Source: Rhodospirillales bacterium | Lineage (GTDB): Bacteria > Pseudomonadota > Alphaproteobacteria > Acetobacterales > Acetobacteraceae | Assembly (NCBI GenBank): GCA_028869315.1 | Contig: JAGWSV010000131.1 | Coordinates: 1 to 40,546 of the forward strand | Direction of reading: 5' to 3' | DNA: 40,546 nucleotides | Part shown: in pieces, positions 27,200 to 36,248 of the stretch | Numbering within the stretch: the first letter of the stretch is position 1 | Layout: every line of letters begins with the position of its first letter | Position numbers and translations under genes: made by a program | The notes under the pieces: generated by a model | Told to the model about the DNA's origin: nothing | The model's input: the letters and a program-made list of their open reading frames with translations, nothing else | Databases searched by the model: none

Positions 27200-28537
27200 A
27201 TGCTGACGTCGCCCAGATTTGCCGCTGTCGGGTGCGGTGCGCTCATGTTCGTGCTGGCTGGGGTGGTACTGCCGCCGCCGGCACGCGCTGCGGCGCCGGC
27301 CCCGCCCGCGACCCCGATCGGTGTGGCCCGTCCCGCCGTGCGGATCATCGCGGTGGTCAACGGCACGCCGATCACCAATATCGATGTCAACAATCGCGCG
27401 CGGCTGTTTGCCCTGTCGGCCGGGCTTTCGCTGACGCCGGAGGTGCTCGATCGGCTTCGCCCGCAGATCGTCCGCCAGCTCATCGATGAGCACTTGCGCA
27501 TGCAGGCGGTGGAAAAGGCGCATATCGTCGTGCCGGACAAGGCGATCGCCGATGCGATCGGTGAGATCGAGCAGCACAACGGTATGCCGCAGGGCGCGCT
27601 GCGCCAGCGTCTTGCCAAGAGCGGGGTGGCGTTCAGCACCCTGGTCGATCAGGTTCGCACCCAGCTCGGCTGGACCCGGCTCCTGCGCGAAACGCTCGGC
27701 AGCCGCGCGATCGTCACCCCGGCGGAGATCGCGGCGCGCCAGCGGCTGCTCGCGCAGCAAGTGGGCAAGCCCGAATACCATGTCGCGGAAATCTTCATCC
27801 CGATCGAAAGCGGGGCGGGGCGGTCCGACGCGGAGCGGTTCGCCTCCACCGTAATCGGCGCACTGCGCGCCGGGGCCCCCTTTCCGGTAGCGGCCGCGCA
27901 ATTCAGCCAGAGCCAGACCGCGCTCGCCGGGGGCGATCTCGGCTGGGTGCAGGCCAATCAGCTGGATCCGGCGGTGGCGCAGGTGGTGGCCGAGATGCCG
28001 GTCGGCGCCGTGAGCAATCCGATCCCGGTGCCGGGCGGCCTCGACATCGTCACCCTTGCGGGGAAGCGCATCATTGGCCAGGACGTTCATACCGTCTTGT
28101 CGGTGCGAGAGGTGTTCTTGCCGTTCAGCAGCCCGCTCAATCCCGCCGCACCCACGGCGCAGCAAATCGCGGCGTTGAAGCGGGCGCATCAGATCAGCCT
28201 GACGGTAAAAAGCTGCGCCCAGATGGAGCAGGTGGCGGTTGCCGATCACTCGCCGCGGCCGGCAGATCCCGGGGTCATCACTCTCGACCAGGTGCAGCCG
28301 CCGACCTTCCGCGCCATGTTGGACAAGCTGCAACCCGGGAAGACGACCCAGCCCGTGGTGGCGCCCGACGGGATCGCGGTGCTGATCGAGTGTTCGCGTG
28401 ACCGCAAAAACCTGTCGCAGCTGACGCCGAAGGAAATCAAGGTGCAGATCCTGTCGCAGCGGGTGGACCTGCTGTCGCGGCAGCTGCAGCAGGACCTGCG
28501 CAGCCAGGCGCAAATCGAGATGCATCCCGCCGCATAG
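27200..28537 (+). CDS. surA: Periplasmic peptidyl-prolyl isomerase SurA
   Basis: SurA chaperones outer-membrane proteins, LptD in particular, through the periplasm. The 445-aa sequence has a signal peptide (to about residue 30), an N-terminal chaperone domain (about 48-190: VVNGTPITNIDV, IVRQLIDEHLRMQ), and two parvulin modules; the first is clear (GKPEYHVAEIFIP...GGDLGWV at about 190-290) and the second is more divergent (about 295-400). Operon with lptD matches the usual genetic link. In many relatives pdxA and rsmA follow; here the operon ends and cydC is convergent. Confidence 0.92.
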   Translation: MLTSPRFAAVGCGALMFVLAGVVLPPPARAAAPAPPATPIGVARPAVRIIAVVNGTPITNIDVNNRARLFALSAGLSLTPEVLDRLRPQIVRQLIDEHLRMQAVEKAHIVVPDKAIADAIGEIEQHNGMPQGALRQRLAKSGVAFSTLVDQVRTQLGWTRLLRETLGSRAIVTPAEIAARQRLLAQQVGKPEYHVAEIFIPIESGAGRSDAERFASTVIGALRAGAPFPVAAAQFSQSQTALAGGDLGWVQANQLDPAVAQVVAEMPVGAVSNPIPVPGGLDIVTLAGKRIIGQDVHTVLSVREVFLPFSSPLNPAAPTAQQIAALKRAHQISLTVKSCAQMEQVAVADHSPRPADPGVITLDQVQPPTFRAMLDKLQPGKTTQPVVAPDGIAVLIECSRDRKNLSQLTPKEIKVQILSQRVDLLSRQLQQDLRSQAQIEMHPAA

Positions 28538-28801
28538 CGGCGCTGTCCGACGGCCCCACCGGTGGCGGGATATCGCCCCCATCCCCCACGGGGCTCGGTG
28601 AGGGCGTGGTCCTGTGATACCGGCGACCGCTTCGGCCAATCGGTCGTGCGGGCCGGCAGGACCGTCGGCTCCACTTTGTCAGGAGGCCTGATAGATCAGC
28701 CGTGCAAGCCGGTCCGCCGCGGCCGGAATGTCTTTGCTATCGCGTGTGGCCGCCACACCAAACCTATGCGCGATACCGGCCGGCCCGAGCGGCCGACGAT
28801 A

Positions 28802-30430
28802 TCAGGAAGCAGCCGCCACCGCGTGGCCGGCCGACAGGCGCCAGATCCGGTCCAGCCGCTCCACTCCGACCAGTCGATGCGCTATCATGATGATAGTGCG
28901 GCCTTCGGCGGCCTCGTTCAGGGTGGAAAGGAAGGCCCGCTCGGTCTCGGCGTCCAGCCCGGCGCAGGGCTCGTCGAGAATCAGGATCGGTGCCGGCGAC
29001 AGCAGCGCGCGGGCCAGTGCCAGTCGCCGTCCCTGGCCGCCGGAGAAGCGGGTGCCGCCTTCGCCGACCCATGTGTCCAGGCCATCGGGCAGGTCGCGCA
29101 CGACCGAGGCGATTTGCGCGGCTTCGAGCGCGGCCCATAGCGCCGGATCGTCCGCATCCGGCCGGGCCAGCAGCAGGTTATGGCGGATCGTGTCGTCGAA
29201 CAGGTGGGTGGTCTGACCAAGCCAGCCGATTCGTTGGCGCACTGCGGAGGCGGGCAGGCGTGCGAGGTCGGTGCCGCCCAGCAGCACCCGCCCTTGCTGC
29301 GGCGCCGCCAGCTTCAGCGCCAGCGCCGCCAGAGTGGATTTCCCCGCCCCTGAAGGACCGAGCAGTGCCACCCGGCTGGCGGGCGGGATTTCCAGGCTCA
29401 GGCCGTCGAATACCGCAGGATGATCCGGGCGCCAGCGGAAATGCACGCCGTCGAAGCGCAAGGTGGTATCTTCCGGTACCTGCGCCGGCGCCGCCGGGTC
29501 GATGACCGGGGGCGGCGCTTCGGCGGCATCCAGCACCCGGCGTGCCGCCGCGGCGGCGTGACCGGCCAGAGCCCCGGCCCGCGGCAACGCATTGGCCGCT
29601 TCGAATCCGGCGAACACAAGGAACACGGCGCCGACTGCGATCGCCGGATGGGCGCCGGCGGCGAGCAGCGCGACCAGGATCGCCGCCTGAGCGCAAAGCA
29701 ACGCCAACGCCGCGGCCAGCGCCGTGCGGCGGGCCAGGTCGTGCTGGGCGGCGAGCAGGTTCGCCTCGCGCGCTTGCACCGCGGCCAGCATCCGCCCCTC
29801 GGCGGAGAAGGCGCGGACCTCGCGCAAGCCGGTGAACGCATCGAGCGCGGCGATGCGGAGCCCGGCCGAGGCCGTGGCGAGGCGGCCTCCGGCCGCGGCG
29901 GCGCCGCGGGCAGACAGTGCAGGCAGCACGAAGGCGGCCAGTACGAACAACAGCCCCACGGAAAGGGCCGCGTCCGCGCCGACGCCCCAGAGCAGCAGGA
30001 TCAGCCCCGGCAGCAGCAGCACCGCCCCGGCCAGCGGCACCAGGATCCGCAGGTAGAGCCCGTCGAGCGCCTCCACGTCGCCAACCAGCCGCGCCAGGAC
30101 GTCACCGGCCTGGCGGAAGCCGAGCCCGCCGGCCGCGCTGCCGGCGAGGCCACGGAAGAACCACACCCGCAGATCCGCCAGGGCCCGGAAGGTGGCCTCG
30201 TGGGTGACCAGCCGTTCCAGATAACGGCCCACCACGCGGGTCACGCCGAGAGCGCGCAGCGCCAGCGGCGCCGCCAGCACGCCGAACGCGACCGCGAGGC
30301 CGATGGTCCGCCCCGCCACGTCCATCAAGCCGACGCCGGCACCAAGCGCGATCAACGAGATCATGAGGCCGGCCGCCAGCCAAACCGCCCGGCCCCGCCA
30401 CAGGGCCAGGATACGTCCAAGCTCTTTCAT
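28802..30430 (-). CDS. cydC: Thiol reductant ABC exporter subunit CydC
   Basis: CydC with CydD forms a heterodimeric ABC transporter that exports glutathione and cysteine to the periplasm and is needed to assemble cytochrome bd and c-type cytochromes. The 542-aa product has six membrane helices in the first 300 residues and a C-terminal ATPase with Walker A GPSGAGKST, signature SGGQGRR and Walker B ILILDEP. The ATG overlaps the cydD stop (ATGA at 30427-30430). No cydA/cydB (or cioAB) is in the window. Confidence 0.92.
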   Translation of the reverse strand: MKELGRILALWRGRAVWLAAGLMISLIALGAGVGLMDVAGRTIGLAVAFGVLAAPLALRALGVTRVVGRYLERLVTHEATFRALADLRVWFFRGLAGSAAGGLGFRQAGDVLARLVGDVEALDGLYLRILVPLAGAVLLLPGLILLLWGVGADAALSVGLLFVLAAFVLPALSARGAAAAGGRLATASAGLRIAALDAFTGLREVRAFSAEGRMLAAVQAREANLLAAQHDLARRTALAAALALLCAQAAILVALLAAGAHPAIAVGAVFLVFAGFEAANALPRAGALAGHAAAAARRVLDAAEAPPPVIDPAAPAQVPEDTTLRFDGVHFRWRPDHPAVFDGLSLEIPPASRVALLGPSGAGKSTLAALALKLAAPQQGRVLLGGTDLARLPASAVRQRIGWLGQTTHLFDDTIRHNLLLARPDADDPALWAALEAAQIASVVRDLPDGLDTWVGEGGTRFSGGQGRRLALARALLSPAPILILDEPCAGLDAETERAFLSTLNEAAEGRTIIMIAHRLVGVERLDRIWRLSAGHAVAAAS

Positions 30431-32124
30431 GCTGTCGCCCGCGCCGCGGCCGCGACCGCACGCCCCTGTCTGAGATCGAGCCGGCGGCCCGAGAAATCAT
30501 GTGCAGCGGCGGAGTGGCTGGCGAGAATGACGGTGCGTCCGATAGCCAGCCGCCGGAGGCTGTCGAGCACGTCGGCCTCGGTGGCCGGGTCAAGATGCGC
30601 CGTGGGCTCGTCGAGCAGCAGCAGCGGTGCGTTGCGCAGGAACGCCCGGGCGATCGCCACCCGCTGCGCCTGACCGCCGGAGAGGCCGAACCCGCCCTCG
30701 CCCACCATGGTATCGAGCCCGGCCGGCAGCAGGCCTGCAAACTCGGTTACCTGCGCCGCGTGGGCGGCCTCCTCGACCTCTGCGTCGGTGGCCTCGGGAC
30801 GGGCGAAACGGATATTGTCGCGGATGGTGCTGGCGAACAGGACTGGCCGCTGACCGATCCAGGCGGTGAGGCGGGACAGCGCCGCCGGCACAAGTTCGGA
30901 GATATCGGCGCCGTTGATCGTGACCCGCCCGCTGTCCGGACGGACGAAGCCGAGAAGGATCTCGATCACGCTCGATTTGCCGGCTCCCGAGGGGCCGGCC
31001 AGGATCAAGGTTTCGTCCGCCGGGACCCGAAAGCTGAGCCCGTCCAGCGCCGGCCCGCGGGCAGGATCCCAGGTCAGCCGCACGTCCTCGAACGCCACGG
31101 TAACGCCGCGCGCCGCGACGGTGCGAACCTCCCGCGGCGGCGCGGGCTCGGGCATGGGCGGCAGGTCGAGCATGGCGTCGGCTGCGCCGGTCGCATGCAG
31201 CCGGTCCTGGTAGGCCAGCGCGAAGGCGCGCAGCGGGGCGAAGAACTCAGGGACCAGGAGCAGCGCGGACAGCGCCGTCTGCGGATCGGCCAGCCGGTGC
31301 GCCAGGATCGCGAGGCCATAGCGGATGGCAAGCAGAACCAGCGCCAACGCGGCGGCAAGGTCTAGCGCGGCGGAGGAAAGGAACGCCACCCGCAGCACAC
31401 GCATGGTGCGCTGGCGGAGCTCGTTCGCCGCGACGGCGAGGGCCGCCGTTTCATCCTCGGCCCGACCATACAGGACGATGGTGGCGATGCCGCGCACCCG
31501 GTCGAGGAAGCGCGCCTGCAATCGGGCCAATGCGAGGAACTGTCGACGCGAGGCTGCCGCGGCGCCGATCCCTGCGACCGCCATTGCCACGGGTACCATG
31601 AAACCGCACAGCCCCAGCACCAGCGCGGCCACCGGGTCCGCCCACAGTGCCGCCGCCAGGACCAGCAGCGGCCCGGCCATGGCCAGGGTGGAGGCAGGAA
31701 TCCAGCGCGCATAGAGGCCGTCCAGCGCCTCGATCCGATCGACCACGATGGCGGTGAGATCGCCGGAATGGCGTTGCCGCAACGCCGTTGGCCCGGCATG
31801 CAGCAGGCGGCCGAGCACATCGCTGCGCAGGCGGCGGCGGGAGGCGGCGCCGGCGGCGACGGCCGTACGCTCCGATGCCCAGACAAGGCCCGCGCGCAGC
31901 AGCGCCAGCAGTCCAAACCCGACCAGCGCAGCGAGGTCCGCGCGGTGCGTGGCGAGTGCCGTCGCAAGCGCGGCAGCGATACAGAAGGCCTGCCCAACGG
32001 CGACGGCCGTGCCGGCGAGACCCAGCAGCATGACCGGTCTGGCTGCCCGACCGCCACGTCTGGTTTCCTGCTTCAGCCAAGCCCTGGCCGCAGCTTTGGT
32101 GCCATCCCGCTCACGCTTTGCCAT
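30427..32124 (-). CDS. cydD: Thiol reductant ABC exporter subunit CydD
   Basis: The 565-aa partner of CydC has an N-terminal six-helix membrane domain, Walker A GPSGAGKSS, signature LSGGQAQR, Walker B LLLLDEP and the switch histidine in LASHS. The first about 30 residues are basic and cytoplasmic. It is the first gene of the leftward cydDC pair, divergent from pleD. Its function complements the ccm operon at the start of the window: both act on periplasmic thiol balance and heme protein assembly. Confidence 0.92.
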   Translation of the reverse strand: MAKRERDGTKAAARAWLKQETRRGGRAARPVMLLGLAGTAVAVGQAFCIAAALATALATHRADLAALVGFGLLALLRAGLVWASERTAVAAGAASRRRLRSDVLGRLLHAGPTALRQRHSGDLTAIVVDRIEALDGLYARWIPASTLAMAGPLLVLAAALWADPVAALVLGLCGFMVPVAMAVAGIGAAAASRRQFLALARLQARFLDRVRGIATIVLYGRAEDETAALAVAANELRQRTMRVLRVAFLSSAALDLAAALALVLLAIRYGLAILAHRLADPQTALSALLLVPEFFAPLRAFALAYQDRLHATGAADAMLDLPPMPEPAPPREVRTVAARGVTVAFEDVRLTWDPARGPALDGLSFRVPADETLILAGPSGAGKSSVIEILLGFVRPDSGRVTINGADISELVPAALSRLTAWIGQRPVLFASTIRDNIRFARPEATDAEVEEAAHAAQVTEFAGLLPAGLDTMVGEGGFGLSGGQAQRVAIARAFLRNAPLLLLDEPTAHLDPATEADVLDSLRRLAIGRTVILASHSAAAHDFSGRRLDLRQGRAVAAAARATA

Positions 32125-32311
32125 GGGCTCTGCCTAGACCAGCTCGCCGGTCCAGGCATCCGGCGCGCGCATTACAAATCGGTAATATGAAACTGATTCG
32201 CCACGATCCGCGCCATAGCTTCCCCCGGGCGTGCTGCCGGGATTAGGATGGTGGCTTCGATTTGGCCAGGCGCGGCAGTGGCGCCTGCAATGCAGGGAAT
32301 GGCCGCCGTTC

Positions 32312-33706
32312 ATGTCCGCCCGGATCCTTATCGTGGATGATGTTCCGGCCAATACGCGACTGCTCGAGGCCAAACTATCGGCTGAATACTATCAGGTGGC
32401 CAGCTGCCGGGACGGATTCGAAGCTCTGAGGGCCGCGCGGCACTGGCAACCAGACCTGATCCTGCTGGACGTGATGATGCCCGGCATGGACGGGTTCGAG
32501 TGCTGCCGCCAGTTGAAGCAGGATCCGGCCACCCTGCACATTCCGGTGGTGATGGTCACCGCGTTGGGCGAGGCGGCGGATCGGGTCGCCGGGTTGGATG
32601 CCGGAGCGGACGACTTTCTCAGCAAGCCGGTCGAATACGGCACCCTGATCAGCCGCGTCCGCAGCCTGGTGCGCCTCAAGCGTCTGCTCGACGAATGGCG
32701 CGCCCGCGGCGAAACAGTGCGTGCCCTCGGGCTCGCCTCCGATCGGTTGCCGCCGCCGTCGGTCGCGGGTGCGCGTGCCCTGGTGATCGACGATTGGGAT
32801 GCCGAGGCCGATACGATTCGCGCGGCGTTGGGCCAGGACGGGATCGTGGCACTGCGGGCGCGCCACCAGGCGGAAGCGATGGCGTTGTCCGGCGCCACGG
32901 CGTTTGATCTGATCGTGCTGAGCCTTGGCATCACCGAGGAAGATCCGCTGGCGCTTGCCTCCAGCCTGCGCGCCGCCGACGCCACCCACAGCGTGCCGAT
33001 GCTGCTGGTGGGCGATCTCGGGGAGCGGGAGCGGCTGAAGCGCGGCTTCGAACTCGGCGCGAATGACTGGCTGCTGCTGCCGCTCGACCCGCAGGAGTTG
33101 CGCGCGCGTGCGCGCAACCAGATCCGGCGCAAGCTCTATCAGGACCGGCTGCGCGCCGATCTGGGCGAGGCGATCGAGTTGGCGGTGATCGATCCGCTGA
33201 CCGGGCTCTACAACCGACGCTACCTGATGCGCCATCTGCGTAGCCTGATGGACCAGAACCCGCCGCCGCATCTGTCGTTGATGCTGATCGACATCGATTT
33301 CTTCAAGTCGGTCAACGACGCGTACGGCCACGCTACCGGCGACCGGGCGCTGCGCGGGGTCGCCGAGACGTTGCGCGGCAATGTTCGGGCGTTCGACACG
33401 CTGGCCCGCTACGGCGGTGAGGAATTCGTCCTGATCATGCCGGGTGCCGGGCGCGACCAGGCCGCGCTGGCGGCGGAACGCCTGCGCTACGCCGCCGCGG
33501 AAATGCCGACGCCATTCTTCGATCCGGTAAGCGGCGGGCCGACGCGGTTGACGCTCAGCATCGGCGTTGCGGTGTCCGGTCTGGATGCCGACAGTGCGGA
33601 CGGGCTGCTTGCGGCGGCCGACAGCGCGCTCTATTCGGCCAAGCGCAGCGGCCGCAACCGCGTCGAACTTTCGAAGGAAGCCTGGCCGGCCGACCCGGCG
33701 GCGTGA
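32312..33706 (+). CDS. pleD: PleD-type response regulator diguanylate cyclase
   Basis: The 464-aa protein makes cyclic di-GMP. It has two receiver domains and a GGDEF domain. The first receiver (1-120) has DD at 9-10, phosphoacceptor D53 (LILLDVMMPG) and the lysine of SKPVE. The second (about 155-285) lacks the phosphoacceptor aspartate (FDLIVLSLG), as in PleD, where it is a dimerisation adapter. The cyclase domain (about 300-455) has GGEEF at 368-372 and an inhibitory RxxD I-site, RAFD, at 359-362, so product inhibition is expected. The start MSARILIVDD matches the family. The cognate kinase is not adjacent. Confidence 0.93.
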   Translation: MSARILIVDDVPANTRLLEAKLSAEYYQVASCRDGFEALRAARHWQPDLILLDVMMPGMDGFECCRQLKQDPATLHIPVVMVTALGEAADRVAGLDAGADDFLSKPVEYGTLISRVRSLVRLKRLLDEWRARGETVRALGLASDRLPPPSVAGARALVIDDWDAEADTIRAALGQDGIVALRARHQAEAMALSGATAFDLIVLSLGITEEDPLALASSLRAADATHSVPMLLVGDLGERERLKRGFELGANDWLLLPLDPQELRARARNQIRRKLYQDRLRADLGEAIELAVIDPLTGLYNRRYLMRHLRSLMDQNPPPHLSLMLIDIDFFKSVNDAYGHATGDRALRGVAETLRGNVRAFDTLARYGGEEFVLIMPGAGRDQAALAAERLRYAAAEMPTPFFDPVSGGPTRLTLSIGVAVSGLDADSADGLLAAADSALYSAKRSGRNRVELSKEAWPADPAA

Positions 33707-33793
33707 CGAGCGTAGCAGCCGCGCAGGCCCCGGGCGCGCCGGACAGCATATCGCTGAGGACCCTTCCCGCCGCGCCGCTCATGCCAGACGTAC

Positions 33794-33833
33794 GATCCGG
33801 AAAGGCGCGCTCCGCCGCGGCGGTGGCCGGATC
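33794..33833 (-). terminator. Possible terminator or structured element after rpmG
   Basis: Arms GATCCGG and CCGGATC enclose a second palindrome CCGCCGCGGCGG, just past the rpmG stop on the minus strand and past the pleD stop on the plus strand. The loop is large and no U-tract is seen, so function is uncertain. Confidence 0.35.
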
Positions 33834-33837
33834 GGCC

Positions 33838-34005
33838 CTACTTGATCTTCGCTTCGCGGAAGACGACGTGCTTGCGCGCAACCGGATCGTATTTCTTCAG
33901 CTCGAGCTTGTTGGTCTGGGAACGTGCGTTCTTCTTCGTCACGTAGAAATACCCAGTATCCGCGCTGGAAACGAGCTTGATCTGAACGGTGTTGGTCTTC
34001 GCCAT
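33838..34005 (-). CDS. rpmG: 50S ribosomal protein L33
   Basis: The 55-aa protein reads [20 protein letters not shown] then [29 protein letters not shown], a clear L33. It is the zinc-free form: the CxxC pairs of the zinc-binding paralogue are absent. It is lysine-rich and complete. It stands alone on the minus strand, about 70 bases downstream of fau. Confidence 0.97.
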   Translation of the reverse strand: MAKTNTVQIKLVSSADTGYFYVTKKNARSQTNKLELKKYDPVARKHVVFREAKIK

Positions 34006-34074
34006 GGCCCTGTCCTCGAAACCGGCGGAACATGCGTACCCGGCCGGGATGCGTCAAGACCCTGTTGACGCCGA

Positions 34075-34683
34075 TCAGGACGGCGGAGCCATGCCGGCGA
34101 CGCGGACGAGGCCGCGTTCGGTGGCGATCGCCGGCAGTCGCACGTCACCGGGACCAGCCGGAACCCGCTCCATCTCCTGGACCGCGTAGGCGCAGCCGAG
34201 CGTGATCGCGCCGGGCAGCGCGGCGAGGGTACAATCGTAATAGCCGCCGCCGTAGCCCAGCCGGTTGCCTGCCCGATCGAAGGCGAGCAGCGGCACCAGC
34301 AGGAATGTCGGGGTGAGGTCCGGACCGTCGGGAGCCACGGTGCCAAACGCTTCGCGCCGCAGGACGGCGCCAGGCTGCCATCGCCGGAAGCGGAGACGCC
34401 GATCGGGTTCCTGTCCGTCGCGTCTGCGGGGCGGCGTGACCGGCAGGACGATCGGATGGCCCTGTGTGTGCAGGGCATGCAGCAGCGGCCGGAGGTCAAT
34501 TTCCTGACCGATTGGCCAGAAGCCCGCCACCACCGCCCCGGCGGGGGGGGGCGCTTCACGCAGCACGACCTCCGCGAGCGCGGTGCCTACTGCCGGATCG
34601 CACCCGGCACGCAACGCATGCGCCCGGACGCGCGCCGTTCGCTTGGCTTCGGTCAGCGCGGCGGCGGGGTCGGCTGCAGACAT
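34075..34683 (-). CDS. fau: 5-formyltetrahydrofolate cyclo-ligase
   Basis: The enzyme converts 5-formyl-THF to 5,10-methenyl-THF with ATP, recycling folate. The 202-aa sequence shows the basic N-terminal start (EAKRTARVRAHALR), FWPIGQEIDLRPLL, the substrate region and the signature GYGGGYYD near 150-157. A run of nine identical bases (34543-34551) encodes a proline cluster at residues 45-47. It follows the 6S RNA candidate and zapA, the conserved order in proteobacteria. Confidence 0.92.
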   Translation of the reverse strand: MSAADPAAALTEAKRTARVRAHALRAGCDPAVGTALAEVVLREAPPPAGAVVAGFWPIGQEIDLRPLLHALHTQGHPIVLPVTPPRRRDGQEPDRRLRFRRWQPGAVLRREAFGTVAPDGPDLTPTFLLVPLLAFDRAGNRLGYGGGYYDCTLAALPGAITLGCAYAVQEMERVPAGPGDVRLPAIATERGLVRVAGMAPPS

Positions 34684-34734
34684 GGCGGGGAAGGGAAAGG
34701 GAACGCGAGGGAGGTGCGGGGCCGCCCTGGCCGT

Positions 34735-34850
34735 TGGCGTTGCATCCTCCCAGAGCCTGCGAGTGCAGGTGGGCGCCGGATACCGAAACCACGATCCCGA
34801 CAGAGCCAGCTCCCAGGGAGATGCTTACTGGCCCCGGGGATGCCTTGCCT
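34735..34850 (-). ncRNA. ssrS: 6S RNA (ssrS) candidate
   Basis: The zapA-fau interval is the conserved home of 6S RNA, which binds sigma70 RNA polymerase holoenzyme in stationary phase. On the minus strand GCATCC and GGATGC (34838-34843 and 34742-34747) form the outer stem, which can continue through GGCC/GGCT, opening to a large central region with small hairpins (CTCCC/GGGAG and CCTGC-ACTC-GCAGG). This fits the 6S shape. The full transcript is probably longer than the 116 bases given; ends are estimates. Confidence 0.6.
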
Positions 34851-34932
34851 GACGCACCGGGCAGCTCCGCCCGATGAAGCTAAGGGGGAAGAGGGCGCTT
34901 GCCAAGCGCCGCCGCGGTGTTTTTTCCAATCG

Positions 34933-35301
34933 TCATGACGGATTTTCGAGCCCGTTGGCGATGTCTTCGGCCTGTTTGGCGAGCCGGGCCAGCCGGCGTT
35001 CCTGCCGCGCCTGTGCGGCGCGGCTCGCTTCGGCCTGGGCACGCGACGCGGCTGCATCCGTGGCATCTGCGCCCTCGGCCCCATGCTGGGCGGCCGCGGC
35101 GCGGGTTTCGTGCAGGTCGTCGGCCAGCAGCAGCGCGGCCATCACCAGCATGCGGGATTCGCTGCTCGGCCCGGCCACGGCCTTGATGCTCTCGATCCGC
35201 CGCTCGACCTCCCCGGCCATCGCAAGCAGATGCGTTTCCTCCCCGTCCTGGCAGCCGACCGTGTAGCTGAAGCCGTTGATGCGGACGGTTACTTGCGCCA
35301 T
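34933..35301 (-). CDS. zapA: Cell division protein ZapA
   Basis: ZapA is a small protein that binds FtsZ and stabilises the Z-ring. The 122-aa product begins MAQVTVRINGFSYTVG, the family start, continues with the ZapA core (VERRIESIKAV, LVMAALLLADDL) and ends in a long coiled-coil tail rich in A, E and R (about 75-115). The ATG at 35301 is supported by AAGGAG upstream. It is immediately downstream of a small coiled-coil gene resembling zauP. Confidence 0.9.
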   Translation of the reverse strand: MAQVTVRINGFSYTVGCQDGEETHLLAMAGEVERRIESIKAVAGPSSESRMLVMAALLLADDLHETRAAAAQHGAEGADATDAAASRAQAEASRAAQARQERRLARLAKQAEDIANGLENPS

Positions 35302-35353
35302 GCGGCAACTCCTTCGCAGGGGGACGAGGGCAGGGGCGGACGGAGACCGTGCG

Positions 35354-35557
35354 TCACGAGCCCTGATCGAGCTCCGCACGCAGGCGCTCGATGATCCGGT
35401 CGAGCCGGGCTGCCAGCGCCGCGCGCGACGGCTGTCCCGCGTCCGAGTTCTGCCCGGACGCCGCCTCGGGCGGCGTGGCGGGGCGGGCAAGGCGGGATAT
35501 CCGTTCCAGCGCTGCTTCCAGCCTGGCGGCGGCGTCGGATTCGGTCTCGCTCGCCAT
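35354..35557 (-). CDS. ZauP-like small coiled-coil protein (DUF4164-like)
   Basis: The 67-aa protein is two amphipathic helices (AAARLEAALERISRLA and RAALAARLDRIIERLRAEL) joined by a proline and glycine-rich linker. Its place directly upstream of zapA in the same direction, its size and its coiled-coil nature match ZauP, the ZapA-upstream partner that focuses the Z-ring in Caulobacter. Sequence alone is too simple to prove it. The ATG at 35557 (MASETESD) is chosen over an upstream frame start at 35617. Confidence 0.62.
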   Translation of the reverse strand: MASETESDAAARLEAALERISRLARPATPPEAASGQNSDAGQPSRAALAARLDRIIERLRAELDQGS

Positions 35558-35686
35558 GGGCGTCCGCTCCGCTCGGTTAATGTGCGTGAAATGCGCGGGC
35601 AACCACCCGAACGTCAAGCATCGGTCGTGTGCGGGCGAAAAAGCAAGCCGGCACAGCCCGCCCAGCCAACCAACGCATTATACTAT

Positions 35687-35698
35687 AAGCTGACGTCG
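35687..35698. promoter_or_regulatory. AT-rich -10-like palindrome in the zauP/hypothetical divergent gap
   Basis: ATTATACTATAA contains a perfect TATAAT on the minus strand (rc of 35687-35692) and TATACT on the plus strand, in an otherwise GC-rich 197-base divergent gap. It could supply -10 elements to zauP-zapA (left) or the hypothetical gene (right). No good -35 is evident for either. Confidence 0.3.
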
Positions 35699-35754
35699 GA
35701 TGCCCGGGTGGGGGCGAGCCGGCATCGGCGCGCAACCCGAGACACGATCCAGGC

Positions 35755-36207
35755 ATGACGCTCATTGCGGCCTCCCTTCCGGCGTTCCCTCCGGCGGTCA
35801 TCGTGCATGGCCTCGCCGACATGCGGGCCGCCCTCGCACCCGGCCGGCCGGTGACGCTTCTCTCGGCACACGGCGCGGCGCTGTATGCGGGCTGCGGCTG
35901 GTGGCGGGGGCTGACGCATCTGGTCCGGGAGGAATGCGCCATGCAGGCCGGTCACATCATCGATATCCTGGACTGCGCCGATGCGACCGGTCAGGCCTTC
36001 GCGGCGCTGCGCCTGGGGCAGCGCTGGCTCGTGCTGGCGCCCGCAGCGCCGGGTTTTGCCGCCGCCGCTGCGGTTGCGGCCGCGCAGGGCGGCGGCGTCT
36101 TGACGGTTCCACCTCCGGCGCTCGACCTTGCCGCGCCGGGCGCGGCGCGCGCACTGGCCGCGTGGTTCACCGCCCCCAGGCGTGACTCCCATCGCGTCCT
36201 GCGCTAG
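35755..36207 (+). CDS. Hypothetical protein upstream of fructose-bisphosphate aldolase
   Basis: The 150-aa product is alanine and valine rich, soluble, with no signal peptide. Visible stretches include VTLLSAHGAALYAGCGWWRGL (about 34-54) and ILDCADATGQAFAALRLG (about 70-87), suggesting a compact alpha/beta fold. I do not recognise the family. It precedes the aldolase by 41 bases in the same direction and may share its transcript. Codon use matches neighbours, which supports a real gene. Confidence 0.65.
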   Translation: MTLIAASLPAFPPAVIVHGLADMRAALAPGRPVTLLSAHGAALYAGCGWWRGLTHLVREECAMQAGHIIDILDCADATGQAFAALRLGQRWLVLAPAAPGFAAAAAVAAAQGGGVLTVPPPALDLAAPGAARALAAWFTAPRRDSHRVLR

Positions 36208-36248
36208 ACGCCGCTCGAGGCAACGACCAGGAACGGAAGGGCCAGCCG

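Noticed and set aside
28538-28801. Gap between convergent surA and cydC searched for a gene or terminator
   Set aside because: Only weak 5-bp inverted repeats and shadow frames were found; nothing supportable.
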